A program made the translations under genes and the position numbers. A DNA stretch of 64,000 nucleotides, taken from contig OY743190.1 of NCBI GenBank assembly GCA_963555705.1, positions 11,569,501-11,633,500 on the forward strand. Direction: 5' to 3'. This document shows, one piece after another, positions 11,210-21,462 of the stretch (position 1 is the first letter of the stretch; every line of letters begins with the position of its first letter). The notes beneath the pieces are model-generated. The model was not told where the DNA came from and did not search any database. It saw nothing but the letters and a program-made list of their open reading frames with translations. The stretch comes from Ligustrum vulgare (Eukaryota > Streptophyta > Magnoliopsida > Lamiales > Oleaceae).

Positions 11210-11760
11210 TAACGACTCAGATCTCTTGCAATCTGATTTATGACTGGGATTAAATTGTGATCTTCGATGTTATCCTGACATGGTAAATTATTTCATCTAA
11301 TCTAACGGCTCAGATCTTGTACTTTCTTATCGATGGTTGGGATTGAAGTACGTAAATCAAAATAAGGCTGACATGACAAAGATATTTAATTTAATTTAAC
11401 GGCTCAGATCTCTTGTAATCTGATCAATGTCTGGGATTAAAGTACGTAAATCAAAGTAAGGCTGACATGAAAGAGATATTTGATTTAATCTAACGGTTAA
11501 GATCTCTTTTGATCTTACCAATGGCTGTGAGAGAATTACACAAATCGAAGTTATTCTGGCATGATATAGATAAGGAATCCATTCTAACGGTTCATATTTC
11601 ATGCATTCTGGTCAATGGCTAGGATTGAAGTACGCAAAACGAAGTTATCTTGAATGAATCAGATGAAAATATTCTCATCTAACGACTTATATCTCCCGTA
11701 ATCTGATCTACCATTGAGATTGGTTCACACAAATTAACCTTATCCATGAAAATGCAATTA
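11210..11760. repeat. Six-copy ~94-bp tandem array between the PIF/Harbinger genes
   Basis: The phrase TAACGGCTCAGATCT or a close variant starts at 11210, 11303, 11397, 11491, 11585 and 11690, giving spacings of 93, 94, 94, 94 and 105 bases. Each unit also carries AATGRCTGGGATTGAAGTACG-type and ATCAAAGTTAT-type blocks. The array fills most of the space between the two divergent transcription units, upstream of both start codons, so it may act as an enhancer or protein-binding array for the element. The units are diverged, so the array is not recent. Confidence 0.85.
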
Positions 11761-11842
11761 TAAAAGGTGAGTACCTAATATACAATTCATCATTCATATC
11801 TAACACTTCAAAATTCATATATTAGTTTTACGTCTCACAAAA

Positions 11843-13111
11843 ATGAATTTCAATGTTGGCAGATCTTCCAATGTAAACGACAGTGTTCATGACGAAGACG
11901 AACAGATCATGAACGACCTTGAGGCACTTGAGGCCCGTCATGATGCTGTGGTTCACATGTATTTGAATAACAACATTCTTCCAACTGAAATGGTCGAACA
12001 ACAACAAACTCCACCAACACATGGCGGCCCGAACCCACAGTACAACGAAAAGTTGTTTCGACGACGTTATCGCATGTCAAGAAATTTATTCTTATGCATA
12101 GTGCAGTCTGTGGAGGCGCATGATAGTTACTTTGTTCAGAAAAGGGATGGACTGGGTAGGCTAGGGTTGTCCTCTCTCCAAAAGATTACTGCCGTATTTC
12201 GGATGCTGGCATATGGCATTGCAGCGGATGCAACTGATGAGTATTGCAAGATTGGTGAGTCAACAACTATTGAAAGTTTGAAAAGGTTTTGTCGTGCAGT
12301 AGTGGAGGTATTTGGAAGCCGTTATTTGCGTTCACCCAACACTAATGACATTGCACGGCTTCTTCACGTTGGTCAACAGCGTGGTTTTCCCGGAATGCTG
12401 GGTAGTCTTGACTGTATGCATTGGAAGTGGAAAAATTGTCCAACTGCATGGGTAGGCCAATACGCAGGATGGAGTGGATCACCAACCATTATCTTAGAGG
12501 CCTTAGCAGATTATGATCTTTGGATATGGCACGCATACTTTGGTATGCCAGGTTCAAACAACGATATCAATGTTTTAGATGCCTCTCATCTATTTGCCAA
12601 CCTCGCTAAAGGTATTGCTCCCCCCGCTAATTACTTCATACAGGGACGTGAATACAATATGGGTTACTATTTAGCTGATGGTATATATCAGAAGTGGGTC
12701 ACTCTCATACAAACAATTCACGAGCCACGTGAACCGAAGAAAAAATATTTCGCAATGAAATAAGAAAGCTGTAGAAAAGACGTTGAACGAGCATTTGGGG
12801 TTTTACAATCTAGGTTCGAAATTATTGCATGACCGTCACGATTTTGGAAGAAAAGCATCTTACACGATATCTTGACTGCAAGCATCATTATGCACAACAT
12901 GATCATAGAGGATGAACGTGATGTTGAAGCACCTATTCGAGATTGGGTAGAAGCACCGAGCCCACGAGTTGAGATGGTTGTAGATGAAAATGTTCGTTTC
13001 CAGGAGTTTCTCGCTCGTCATCGTCAAATTAAGGATAAGGAGGCTCACATTGCATTCCGAAATGCTTTAATTGAACATTTGTGGGAACAACATTCAAATT
13101 TCGAGAATTAA
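11843..13111 (+). pseudogene. PIF/Harbinger DDE transposase (DDE_Tnp_4 type), two in-frame stops
   Basis: Transposases of this family cut and rejoin the element ends using a DDE triad. The ATG at 11843 opens a frame of 306 codons to a TAA at 12761-12763. The same frame then continues to 13111, broken once more by TGA at 12830-12832. Total length (about 420 codons) is normal for the family. Visible motifs: an N-terminal FRRRYRMSRNLFL region; GMLGSLDCMHWKWKNCP with the first catalytic D; ADYDLWIWHAYFGMPGSNND with the second D; and, after the first stop, KDVERAFGVLQSRF with the catalytic E. Thus the first stop removes the glutamate from any protein made. Each stop fits a single C-to-T change from a codon expected in relatives. 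Confidence 0.92.
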
Positions 13112-13577
13112 ATTAGTGAAATAAATATATTTGGTGTATTTCTCGTTTTATTTTAATGATCAAATAAATATTTCAAATATTATAATAATAATAATAAAAA
13201 GTATGTTAAAAAAGAAAAAGAAAAATATTATGCTTATTTGGTGTGAAATTTAAAGTTTTGGGTTGGATATGAGTTATATTATGTTTATTTGGTTTGAGAT
13301 TTGAAGTTTTGGGTTGGAAATGAGTTATGAAGATAGAGTGAGAGAAACTGTATTTTACTGTAAAGCTGACTGCATTTTAGAGTTTCTGGTTGGAGATGAC
13401 CTTAGAAATATCGAAAACGCGTTCACTTTACCCATTTTAAGAAATTTATTTTCCAAAACAAAAATAAAAAATAAAAAATAATAAAATAAATAAAGAAAAC
13501 TCAAAAGAGTTTATTGCGTTTTGGATATTTACTGTTAAAAAGTCCAAAACGCTCGTTTTGAATTTTTTTTTTTTTTT

Positions 13578-13818
13578 TAATAAATATGAGACACTTCCTT
13601 TACTTGAAATTCGTATGTAATTTTGTCATTATATATAGATTCATGTTAAGATTTTTTTTATTTTTTTTTTTTATGTGAGACACTTCTTTCACTTGAATTT
13701 CTTATGTTATTTTGCCATTATATATAGATCCATGTTAATTTTTTTTTCTTTTTGTAAATGTGAGACACTTGAAATTCTTATATTATTTTGCCATTATATA
13801 TAGATCCATGTTAAGATT
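13578..13818. repeat. Three-copy ~87-bp tandem repeat
   Basis: GAGACACTT followed by a TTGAAATTC-like word, then CATTATATATAGATCCATG, occurs three times with starts near 13588, 13677 and 13762. The third copy has lost a short segment. Poly-T tracts separate the units. No coding potential. Confidence 0.8.
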
Positions 13819-14157
13819 TTGTTGGTATGTGGTTGGCTTTTTGTGTAGCTGAAACAATATTAATGATGAATTTATTGACATAGAGAACTAACTGATTTAT
13901 TGACATTAGAATTAATATAATTCAACAAATCAACCATTTTTTACATATAAAATATCACAAAATAAATATATCAAAAAATTACAAAGTAAATGCATTTTTC
14001 AGTTTTCCATTTTTGAAAACAGTTTTCCAAAATCACAAAGAAAACATGTTTTCAGTAATCACAAAACAAACAACCAAAATACGAAATTTAAAACAAAATT
14101 CAAAACTCAAAATTCAAAATCGAAACAGAAAGAGAACGACCCCTTGTGTTTCGACAA

Positions 14158-14260
14158 ATACTCCCTCTGTCACAATTATATAGGCTTATTTGACTTTTCC
14201 CACGAATTAAGAAAATATATTTGAAAAAACATGGGACATTTATGTTTCGACAAATAGTAA
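14158..14260. mobile_element. Truncated Stowaway-like MITE
   Basis: TACTCCCTCTGTCACAATTA at 14159 is a standard Stowaway terminus. The matching CTCCCTC end is not found downstream, so this is a one-ended fragment. Confidence 0.45.
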
Positions 14261-14783
14261 TAATTCTTAGCTCGTTAGACAAGATTCGTGAAATGTGAAA
14301 AGTTTATGAAATTAATAAACTTATGAATATGTTTGAAAATTACCCAATTTCAAGTATTTTATCTGATTAGAAAAGTTTTTTAAGAAAACTGACTTAAAAT
14401 AACTTCATAAGGAAACTTTTTTACAAGAAATAAAAGCAGAATTCCAATCAAACGAACCTTGGTACTTTTGCTTCTTCAAAACACTATTTTCGATAAAGTA
14501 AATTAGATAGTATTTAAATAAATTAGGATTTTTTTTAAAAAAACAAAACAAAACAAAAAGTCAAAAAGTAGAATCCTGTCAAACTAGCTCTACTACTATT
14601 CACCCTTGCTTCTCCATCGTATTATTTCCGAATAAGTAAATTCGATATTATGGAAACCAATAAATCTATTTTTTTTTATATTGTATAATATCTCATCAAA
14701 CATGCCAACATATAATGTAACGGTACAAGCATTTGTGCTCAAATAATCATAATTATATACACGGTCTATTTTGAAAGAGTGAA

Positions 14784-14935
14784 ATTGCTCCGTTGACCAC
14801 GGTGGACAACATGCTCACCCTCCAATAAGAATGCGTCAAGTGTCCGATTAATTTTTAAATGAGATATTTGACACTTTTTCATTGAAGAATGAGCAACATA
14901 ATGTTGCCAATCGTGGGCAACAGAGTAGGAGTGCG
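14784..14935. mobile_element. Possible MITE with imperfect inverted ends
   Basis: The left block CTCCGTTGACCACGGTGGAC resembles the reverse complement of the right block, CTCTGTTGCCCACGATTGGC, and a second pair (CAACATGCTCACCCTCCAAT against CAACATTATGTTGCTCATTC) extends it. I found no convincing TSD. Confidence 0.45.
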
Positions 14936-15049
14936 TATCCATCTTACACTTTACGAATTTCTATTATGTCCTCTAAGACTCAAAAGCAAAATCTCTACCT
15001 AATGGGAAACTTAAGTTGAATTCTGATATGAACTCCAACGCAAATTCAT

Positions 15050-15230
15050 GGAGTGTTCGGCTAATGGATTATAAACGACATAATTTCTCAAATCATTTTT
15101 TAACCATACACTCCAATTTTTAACCATACATTTTACCTCGAAAACACAAAAAATAAATAAACAAACAAACAAACAAACAAACGAAAACAAAAAAATCGTT
15201 TTTTTGTTCCGCCGAACACAATGTGACAAT
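15050..15230. mobile_element. Inverted copy of the Tourist-like family
   Basis: GTGTTCGGCTAATGG at the left pairs with CCGCCGAACACAATG at the right. Inside is the family core in antisense (TTTTTAACCATACATTTTACC). An (AAAC)n run lies at 15162-15183. Target duplication not identified. Confidence 0.5.
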
Positions 15231-15266
15231 TTCACCTCTTTTTGAGCTGGAAATTTGGGCATGAGA

Positions 15267-15814
15267 CTAACAAATGGTAATGGCAATGAGTCGGGTTCGG
15301 GGCGGGTCGGGGCTGCTCCTCCCCGAACCCGAAACTGCTATATCCAGCCCCGCCCCGCGACTGTTTGCGGGGCGGGTAGGGGCGACTACCCGCCCTGCCA
15401 ATGACTCAAATTTTTTTTTTCAAAATTGGTAATAAAATTTTAGGTGAAAAACTTAAACGTCGAACTAGTTAAAGTTTTTAAGTTTAAACTTTAAAGATAA
15501 TATGTATATATTTGAAGAAAAAAAAATCAATAAACAACATAATGGTATAGTGGTTGTTTATTCTCATACCTTTAAATCTCACCAATGTTCAATTCTTCTA
15601 GACCTCATTAAATTTATTTTTAGTTTCTCATTACAATATAAAAAAAAAAAATTCCGGGTCACGGGTTGGGTCGGGTCGAGTCCGCCCCGAAATGCTCCTC
15701 GGGGCAGAAGACCCGCCCAGCGGACCAGATGTGACGGGTAATTTTCGGGGCAAATTGTTTTGGCTCCTCCGAGTTTCGAGTTATTCGAATTTTTTTGCCA
15801 TCCCTACTAACAAA
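15267..15814. mobile_element. GC-rich-ended hAT-like MITE with perfect 8-bp duplication
   Basis: The element is 15275-15806 (532 bp), flanked exactly by CTAACAAA (15267-15274 and 15807-15814). Ends TGGTAATGGCAATGAG and, reverse complemented, TAGGGATGGCAAAAAA are imperfect TIRs. Both subterminal regions are GC-rich (GGGGCGGGTCGGGG, CCGCCCCG), while the middle is AT-rich. Related to the element at 21471-22122. Confidence 0.9.
15537..15630 (+). repeat. tRNA-like segment (possible SINE remnant) inside the MITE
   Basis: TGGTATAGTGG at 15543-15553 fits the polymerase III A box and GTTCAATTC at 15587-15595 fits a B box, about 35 bases apart as in tRNAs. I could not fold a full tRNA, so it is more likely a SINE fragment or chance. 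Confidence 0.3.
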
Positions 15815-17075
15815 TAGGCATAGTTTGAGATAAACCTAGGGGTAGATTCGACTTATAGTCGTCAGTTGTACCCCCACAATGATTTGGCCAGTTCACATAC
15901 TATGGTCCATTAACAAATGAAAAAGTGTTTAAAAGGTGTAACTCATACCTTAAGGGTTCGAACCGGTCATGTCCTGAACCATTGGTTCAATAGGTAAATA
16001 GCAGGTTGTACCTCTCAGAGCCAAGGTGGATGATAAAGTAACATTTACAAATGACAAAGTGTTTAAAGTTACTTCTCCATTTGGGAAATTTATTTATACA
16101 TCACATTTCTCTAAATTATTTTTAATCACAAATATTTTTTTAAATTACTTTCAACCACATATTTTACCTTCAAAATATCAAATTCTTTGTTTATGAACTA
16201 TTTTTTTAACCAAAAAGAGGCAATTACTTCCTTCATCTCATTAAAAATATATTTTTTTGTCCTTCCCAAATTATATATTACTTGTATTAAAAATGTTACG
16301 TTGCCAGACTTTGGGCAACATAACACGCTAGACACTGATACAAGGGCACGAGCTCATGTGTTGGTGGGTCCCATCCCATGTGTCTAAACATAACGTCCCT
16401 TATACTTGGATTTAATGTATTATATAATCAAAACTATAGACTAATCATATTTCAATCATTATTTAATGTAGGTACATATTAGAAAAAAATATAAGAAAAT
16501 TTTATATATTCAAATATACTATAACGTTTTTATCTAATGACAACCAAGACACAAGTACTGAGCCCCATCTCACTATTGTGCCTTTAGTTGATACTAGATC
16601 AATTTTGTATACTATAATTAGATTTTCTTAAACAGTGTGCAAATAGAAATATGTTCATCTTTATGGAATAGAAGTGTTAATAATTTAAAGTGCGAAAATG
16701 CATCTAAAAAAGCAAGCTATGGAAATGATATAAGTAATATTAGCTGTTAACTTTTTGAAAATTCTAGCTAATTTATGTACAGGACGTTGAAATGAAATTC
16801 ATGATTTCTGGTACTGTATTTGAAAATTCATGTTTTTAGTCATGGTCAACTTTTCATTATAATAACTAGAGTTACGAATCGTTCGAAATTGAAGATACTT
16901 ACTTGCGACCATGATAGATTACCATCCAAATCAACTGCTAATGTCGTTTTCAAAGAAGTTTTTTTAAAATTTGAATTAATTATGGGAAGTATACTATTTT
17001 TTTGTTTAAATAGTACATCTTCAATATTTTTTTAAATTTTACTATGGATCATCAATTCACTTCAATACATGTACA
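15815..17075. other. Intergenic, small repeat fragments only
   Basis: No gene. 16075-16180 repeats the TTTTTAATCACAAAT/ACCACATATTTTACC words of the Tourist-like family without definable ends. GTTGCCAGACTTTGGGCAAC at 16301-16320 is a short hairpin. Confidence 0.35.
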
Positions 17076-17190
17076 ACGATTAAGTAATATGCAAATCTTA
17101 TTACCATCAAAATCTTATAACGATTAAGTAATATGCAAATCTTATTACCATCAAAATCTTATAACGATTGAGTAATATGCAAATCTTATA
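17076..17190. repeat. 44-bp tandem repeat, about 2.6 copies
   Basis: Units start at 17076, 17120 and 17164. The first two are identical over 44 bases and the third has one substitution before it stops. The high identity implies a recent duplication. Confidence 0.95.
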
Positions 17191-17372
17191 ATAGATGGAT
17201 TACTATTTCTTCATATGATAGTATAATTAGCATATTTACATAAATTTTTATTGAAATAATTATCATGGAAAGAAATCTCGTACATATTAAAATATTAGTT
17301 ACTATGTTAAAAAAGGATAGTAGATGAAAAAATCCTTTCAAAATCCCCCCCAAAAACAAGTTCTTTCTAATC

Positions 17373-17373
<1 letters not shown>

Positions 17374-17416
<43 letters not shown>
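17374..17416. repeat. (TTA)n microsatellite
   Basis: About 14 uninterrupted TTA units. It creates a spurious poly-isoleucine frame on the minus strand. Confidence 0.95.
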
Positions 17417-17417
<1 letters not shown>

Positions 17418-17825
17418 TTACTCTTGCGATGCTCGGATATCATGTTATATAGACTAAATTTATAAATGCCCATTATTAGAAGCGTACATGAAATAAGAAT
17501 CATATATGCAATACTATCGTCATTAAAAAAAAAAAAAAAGTAATTTACCTACTATTACAAAATTTGGAATAACTTTGCTCAGATGCATTTGGTAGTCTCA
17601 CTTGAACATGTGCACTTCATTACATCAGTAATTAAAAGCATGTTTAGTAACGAGAAAATTTTCATCTCAAATTTTCAGACGCAATCTCAATCATTCATTC
17701 TTAATTAAATTCATAATTTTTTACTCTTCAACAATTTTTAAACCACATTCATCAAAAAACCAAAAAAAATTCACAAAAATCAAAATTTTTTACGACTACA
17801 TAAATTGTTTTTTTTTTCCTATGGT

Positions 17826-17922
17826 CTATAAATTGTCCCTTTTCTAGACTATAAACTGTTCCTTTTCTACAGTACATAAATTATACTTTTCCTAGATTAT
17901 AAACTGTTCATTTTCGACAGTA
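17826..17922. repeat. Four degenerate ~24-bp repeats
   Basis: CTATAAATTGTCCCTTTTCTAGA-like units start near 17826, 17849, 17873 and 17897. Diverged, non-coding. Confidence 0.7.
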
Positions 17923-18105
17923 TTGCATATAGGATGATATCAGAAATATACTTACCTCTCTATCACGTACGACAAATCCCATGCCCAGTATTATGCGGCC
18001 GTTCGTAAATCGCATTGCAGGATCACATTTCGGAGAATCGGAGCAACCCAATGAATTATGAAGCCTGTATTTTGATCCATTTGGTAAAGTGATTATAAAT
18101 AAATT

Positions 18106-18347
18106 TATAATTTATACAATTTTTTAAATCACTTTTTAACCCACATATTTTCTTATCCAATTTTTAACCACACGGCTTACCTCAAAAAACCAAAAAAATT
18201 GGTTTATAATTCCAATGTTTTATCCTTATAATTTATACAATTTTTTAAATACTTTTTAACCACACATATTTTCTCTCTCTAATTTTTAACCACACGGCTT
18301 ATCTTGAAAAACCAAATAAATTAATTTATAATTCCAATGTTTTATCC
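18106..18347. repeat. 121-bp tandem duplication in a Tourist-like MITE
   Basis: Two units (18106-18226 and 18227-18347) share TATAATTTATACAATTTTTT at the start and TTCCAATGTTTTATCC at the end. The core is the antisense Tourist-like family block TTTTTAACCACACGGCTTA. The enclosing MITE probably runs from CCATTTGGTAAA near 18078 to GAACAGAGAGTC near 18360. Confidence 0.85.
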
Positions 18348-18360
18348 GAACAGAGAGTCA

Positions 18361-19090
18361 AAAACTGAACTGAGAATTCAATTTCCATCAACTATTAAAA
18401 TGTAGAGTCACTTTTAGTAAATATAAATATTCATTTCATTTCATTTCATTTCATGTATTCCAACAAATACTACACTTTCTTGGAAGGTAAACCATTAAAT
18501 GGTCTGTGAAAATCTTTCACAACCATTTAAAACACTTTCCATTTCAAGAATTAAAAAAAAAAAAAAGAAATAATATATTATCCAGAAATGGAAATTCTTT
18601 TAGGCGGAAAAACTGATTTCGACTGTTATTCTGTTTTTATATATAGATAAATTATTATTATGATTATTATTATTAAACAAGAATGGTTTTGATAATTATA
18701 ATATATATTATTTTGGAATAAAAAAATATTCAATATGAGTGTCAAATCGAAGATATCAACTAAAATTTTAATATGAATTGACAAGTGCTAACTGTAAATA
18801 TGTTGTCCCAAAAATCATATCAAATATTAAAGATAAAAAATTTTATTTGCAACTTTTACTTTTTCTCAATTCCTCACTATTTCAAATTATTTATTTAAGT
18901 TATACAATATTAATATTTATAACTAAATATTTCTTAACTAAATTCAAATTGGTCCTAAATAATTAAGTTCAATTCAGGCTACTTTTCTTATCAAATTAAA
19001 ATTAAAATAATTAATAAATGTTCGAACTTCTTATGTAAAATCAATTAAGTCAGAATAATTTTTGCAACTTCAGATTTCGATTAATTACAG
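18361..19090. other. Intergenic, AT-rich
   Basis: No gene. (CATTT)n-like run at 18432-18455. Otherwise simple AT-rich DNA. Confidence 0.35.
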
Positions 19091-19098
19091 AGTCATTT

Positions 19099-19099
<1 letters not shown>

Positions 19100-19153
<54 letters not shown>

Positions 19154-19163
19154 AACTACTACT
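19100..19163. repeat. (CTA)n microsatellite
   Basis: About 20 CTA units with one CAA interruption near the end. It directly abuts the gypsy integrase fragment. Confidence 0.95.
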
Positions 19164-19189
19164 AAGTGGTCATCGCCCAAGCTCCCGCC

Positions 19190-19330
19190 TATGAAGGAAA
19201 ATTGAAAATTTTGAGCGTATTTTTATCTGCAAGTCGAGATCCCAAGTTTGCTTCCATGTTTTGGAAAAGCCTGCACATAACTATGGGAACGAAGTTGAAT
19301 TTTGTTGAGAATATGTCCTTGAAGTAGTTG
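19190..19330 (+). pseudogene. Ty3/gypsy integrase fragment, part 1
   Basis: The frame reading SRDPKFASMFWKSLH then MGTKLNF is the familiar stretch of the gypsy integrase core around its second catalytic aspartate (SDRDPKF...FWKSL...GTKLNFST in relatives). It follows the CTA microsatellite with no upstream polymerase sequence. After ENMSLK a stop is reached and homology ends. The next recognisable piece of the same protein is 650 bases downstream. Confidence 0.65.
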
Positions 19331-19985
19331 ATATCTGCCACGAAATGGAACATGAACCTGGTACTTCGAAACTCAAGAAATTGATAAAAAATAATATATG
19401 AAACAAGAGACTTGAAGCGTAAATAATGATGTTCAAAAGTTTAACTTGCGCCCTCTCAATATGATGAAATGCTAAAGGGTCAACATATAAATTGTTTTTA
19501 CGAATTTCAAGCCAAGAAATTTGTTGCAAATAACACTTTTGAAACCCGTAAAGAAGGACAATGTATAAGCAATAAAGAAAGAAAATGAGTTTCTCTAAGG
19601 ATTCATAATTTGGGGATTATCTCAATGTAAATAATGTTCCAAGATATGTTTAATGCGTGAATTTTATTTATTTTTAATTATAGAATTCTTTCGTACCTCT
19701 TCGTATGGATACCAACTTTTCGCAAAAAGGTAGAATTTGAAGTTAAAATGGTATCGATAAAACTCATGCCTTGCGATTGTAAGGTTCATCTTGGCAGTCC
19801 AGACAGGCTGGTTCATCCGATTTTCTCCTCTTTTTTTTCTTTGTTTTTACACGAATTTTGGACATTTTTTCATCTTTTGCACTATAATTTGATCAACATA
19901 ATTCAAAATATATTTGAACAACTCATTTTTACAACAAATTTAGCATTGGTTATCTTCTTCAATGAGATTGACAATTTGGGACAAC
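19330..19985. other. ~650-bp unidentified insert between integrase fragments
   Basis: Sequence without recognisable coding potential or clear TIRs separates two pieces of one integrase. It may be a decayed insertion, or sequence drift combined with a deletion elsewhere. Confidence 0.4.
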
Positions 19986-20105
19986 TATTTAGATCTTAGA
20001 AGATATGCTCGTGCCTTTGATCTAGGAGGTAGTTGGGAATCGTACTTGCATTTGATGGAATTTCTTACGAAAAATTACAAAAGCTTACAAGTATATCTAC
20101 AATAA
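19986..20105 (+). pseudogene. Ty3/gypsy integrase fragment, part 2
   Basis: The frame reads DLRRYARAFDLGGSWESYLHLMEF, matching the conserved gypsy integrase segment (DMLRACVLDF-GSW---L-L-EF---NSY) that normally lies about 20 residues after the part seen at 19190-19330. Degenerate after this. Confidence 0.6.
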
Positions 20106-20389
20106 GCCATCATATACTAACGTAATTTTAGTCCACAACAATGTTTGAAATTAAAAGAATATACAATTTCAACGTCAATATTAAAGTAAGTTCTGAAACC
20201 CGATCGAAAGAATAAAACTATTTAAAACATGTTAAGAACTAAACCAGTCTTTTTCGCATTAGTGTTCATGTCGATTTTCAATGCATATGTGAGAATTTTT
20301 AAATTTTTTTTTTTTTTTTTTTGTAACTTTTAAATGACACATTTCATTGATTTTTCTTTATAAAAAATTATTAAAAAAATAAATTTTAG

Positions 20390-20552
20390 ACCCTATTTGT
20401 TAAAATTTTTTGTGTTTAAAAACATGTTTTCTGTGTTTTATAGGTAAAATATATGATTGAAAAGGGAAGAGAGTAAATTTGTGTAATTAAAAAATGATTT
20501 AGAAATTGTATTGTAAAAAATATATTTGTAAACATGTTTTTCAAATAAAGAC
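20390..20552 (+). mobile_element. Tourist-like MITE, degenerate copy
   Basis: It starts CCTATTTGTTAAAATTTTT and ends with a tract like ATGTTTTTCAAATAAAG. The core has GATTGAAAAGGGAAGAGAG and AATTAAAAAATGATTTAGAA. It sits next to, and in the same orientation as, the copy at 20556. Confidence 0.55.
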
Positions 20553-20705
20553 TTAGGTTCTGTTTGTTAAAATTTTGGTGTTTATTTTCTAGATAAGATG
20601 TGTGGTTAAAAAGTGAAGAGAGAAAATATATATGATTAAAAAAATAATTTTGAAAATTGTGTTATTTAAAAATATGTTTTTTTGCTATTGACAAACAGAG
20701 GCTCA
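20553..20705 (+). mobile_element. Tourist-like MITE with 3-bp duplication
   Basis: The element is 20556-20702 (147 bp). Ends GGTTCTGTTTGTTAAAA and, reverse complemented, GCCTCTGTTTGTCAATA. Flanks are TTA and TCA, a one-base-diverged TTA duplication. Core as in the other family members. Confidence 0.7.
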
Positions 20706-21006
20706 GTAAACCAACGTGAAAGGCGGAAAGTAAGACGTAGAGAAAGGGTTAAGGGATCGATTAATGACGTTAGCAGTACTAAAATGGAAAACGGATTTCC
20801 TCAAAAAAAATAAAAAATAAATAAAAAAAATGGAAAACGGATAAATCCAAAAGACAAAAAGAAAATAGGGGAGCCGGCCGGTAATCACGCTTCCAACGTT
20901 TTCAGAAATTGTCCCTTTCATTCGTCCCCTTTAATACTCCATCTCAATCTCCTTTCTTTCTAGAATTCTAGTTAATGCTAAAATTACTTAAATATACATT
21001 TGCTTT

Positions 21007-21007
21007 A

Positions 21008-21051
<44 letters not shown>

Positions 21052-21052
21052 T
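21007..21052. repeat. (TAT)n microsatellite
   Basis: Uninterrupted TAT/TTA units, about 15 copies. Confidence 0.95.
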
Positions 21053-21142
21053 ATTGTTGTTGTTATTGTTGTTATTTTATTCTAGGGTTGAACATTATCT
21101 ATCTATGCTCTGTATTTTTTGAGCTAGGTTAAAATTTTAATC

Positions 21143-21460
21143 ATGGACAGTGACAAAGGTAAAGATGACAACAAACTTGACTCGTTAGAAATCTGATGGG
21201 ATCTCGATCCTGATGGGGGTGAAAAAAATCACTCCAAGGACGACAAGGGGCAGGTCTCAAGTTCTCCACTGAAAGATTATTTGGGAAATATATATATATA
21301 TATATATATAAAGAAAACTAAAAAAGGGATAAAATACTAAACGAGACTATAGTCCCAGATGCAAAATTTGTACCATGTCCCGTTGCCATCCCTAGGCCGC
21401 AGAGGGAGGTGGATCTCCTTGATGATATTTTGCAATCATTCAATTCAACATAAAAAATTA
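21143..21460 (+). pseudogene. Unknown acidic coding-like fragment split by a MITE remnant
   Basis: From ATG at 21143 the frame reads MDSDKGKDDNKLDSLEI, a TGA, then WDLDPDGGEKN and SSPLKDYLG. A TA-repeat and a one-ended hAT-like MITE remnant (about 21300-21394, ending CCGTTGCCATCCCTA) follow. Beyond it a protein-like stretch, REVDLLDDILQSFNST and a stop, ends near 21452. The charged, serine-rich composition looks coding, but I do not recognise the family. Confidence 0.3.
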
Positions 21461-21462
21461 TA

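Larger units (their letters stand above)
9519..13404. mobile_element. Complete PIF/Harbinger transposon
   Basis: The element is 9522-13401 (3880 bp). Its TIRs are GGGCATCTCCAACC on the left and GGTCATCTCCAACC on the right (reverse complement), and TTA lies on both sides (9519-9521 and 13402-13404), the signature duplication of this superfamily. It contains the two genes expected: a Myb/SANT-like ORF1 on the minus strand (10083-11088) and a DDE transposase on the plus strand (11843-13111), transcribed away from each other. Both are broken by stops, so the copy looks non-autonomous, although its ends could still be mobilised by an active relative. Confidence 0.95.

Noticed and set aside
17186..17503. 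Minus-strand frame with a long isoleucine run
   Set aside because: It is a translation of the (TTA)n microsatellite; no protein features outside the run. The same applies to the frame at 28832-29017.
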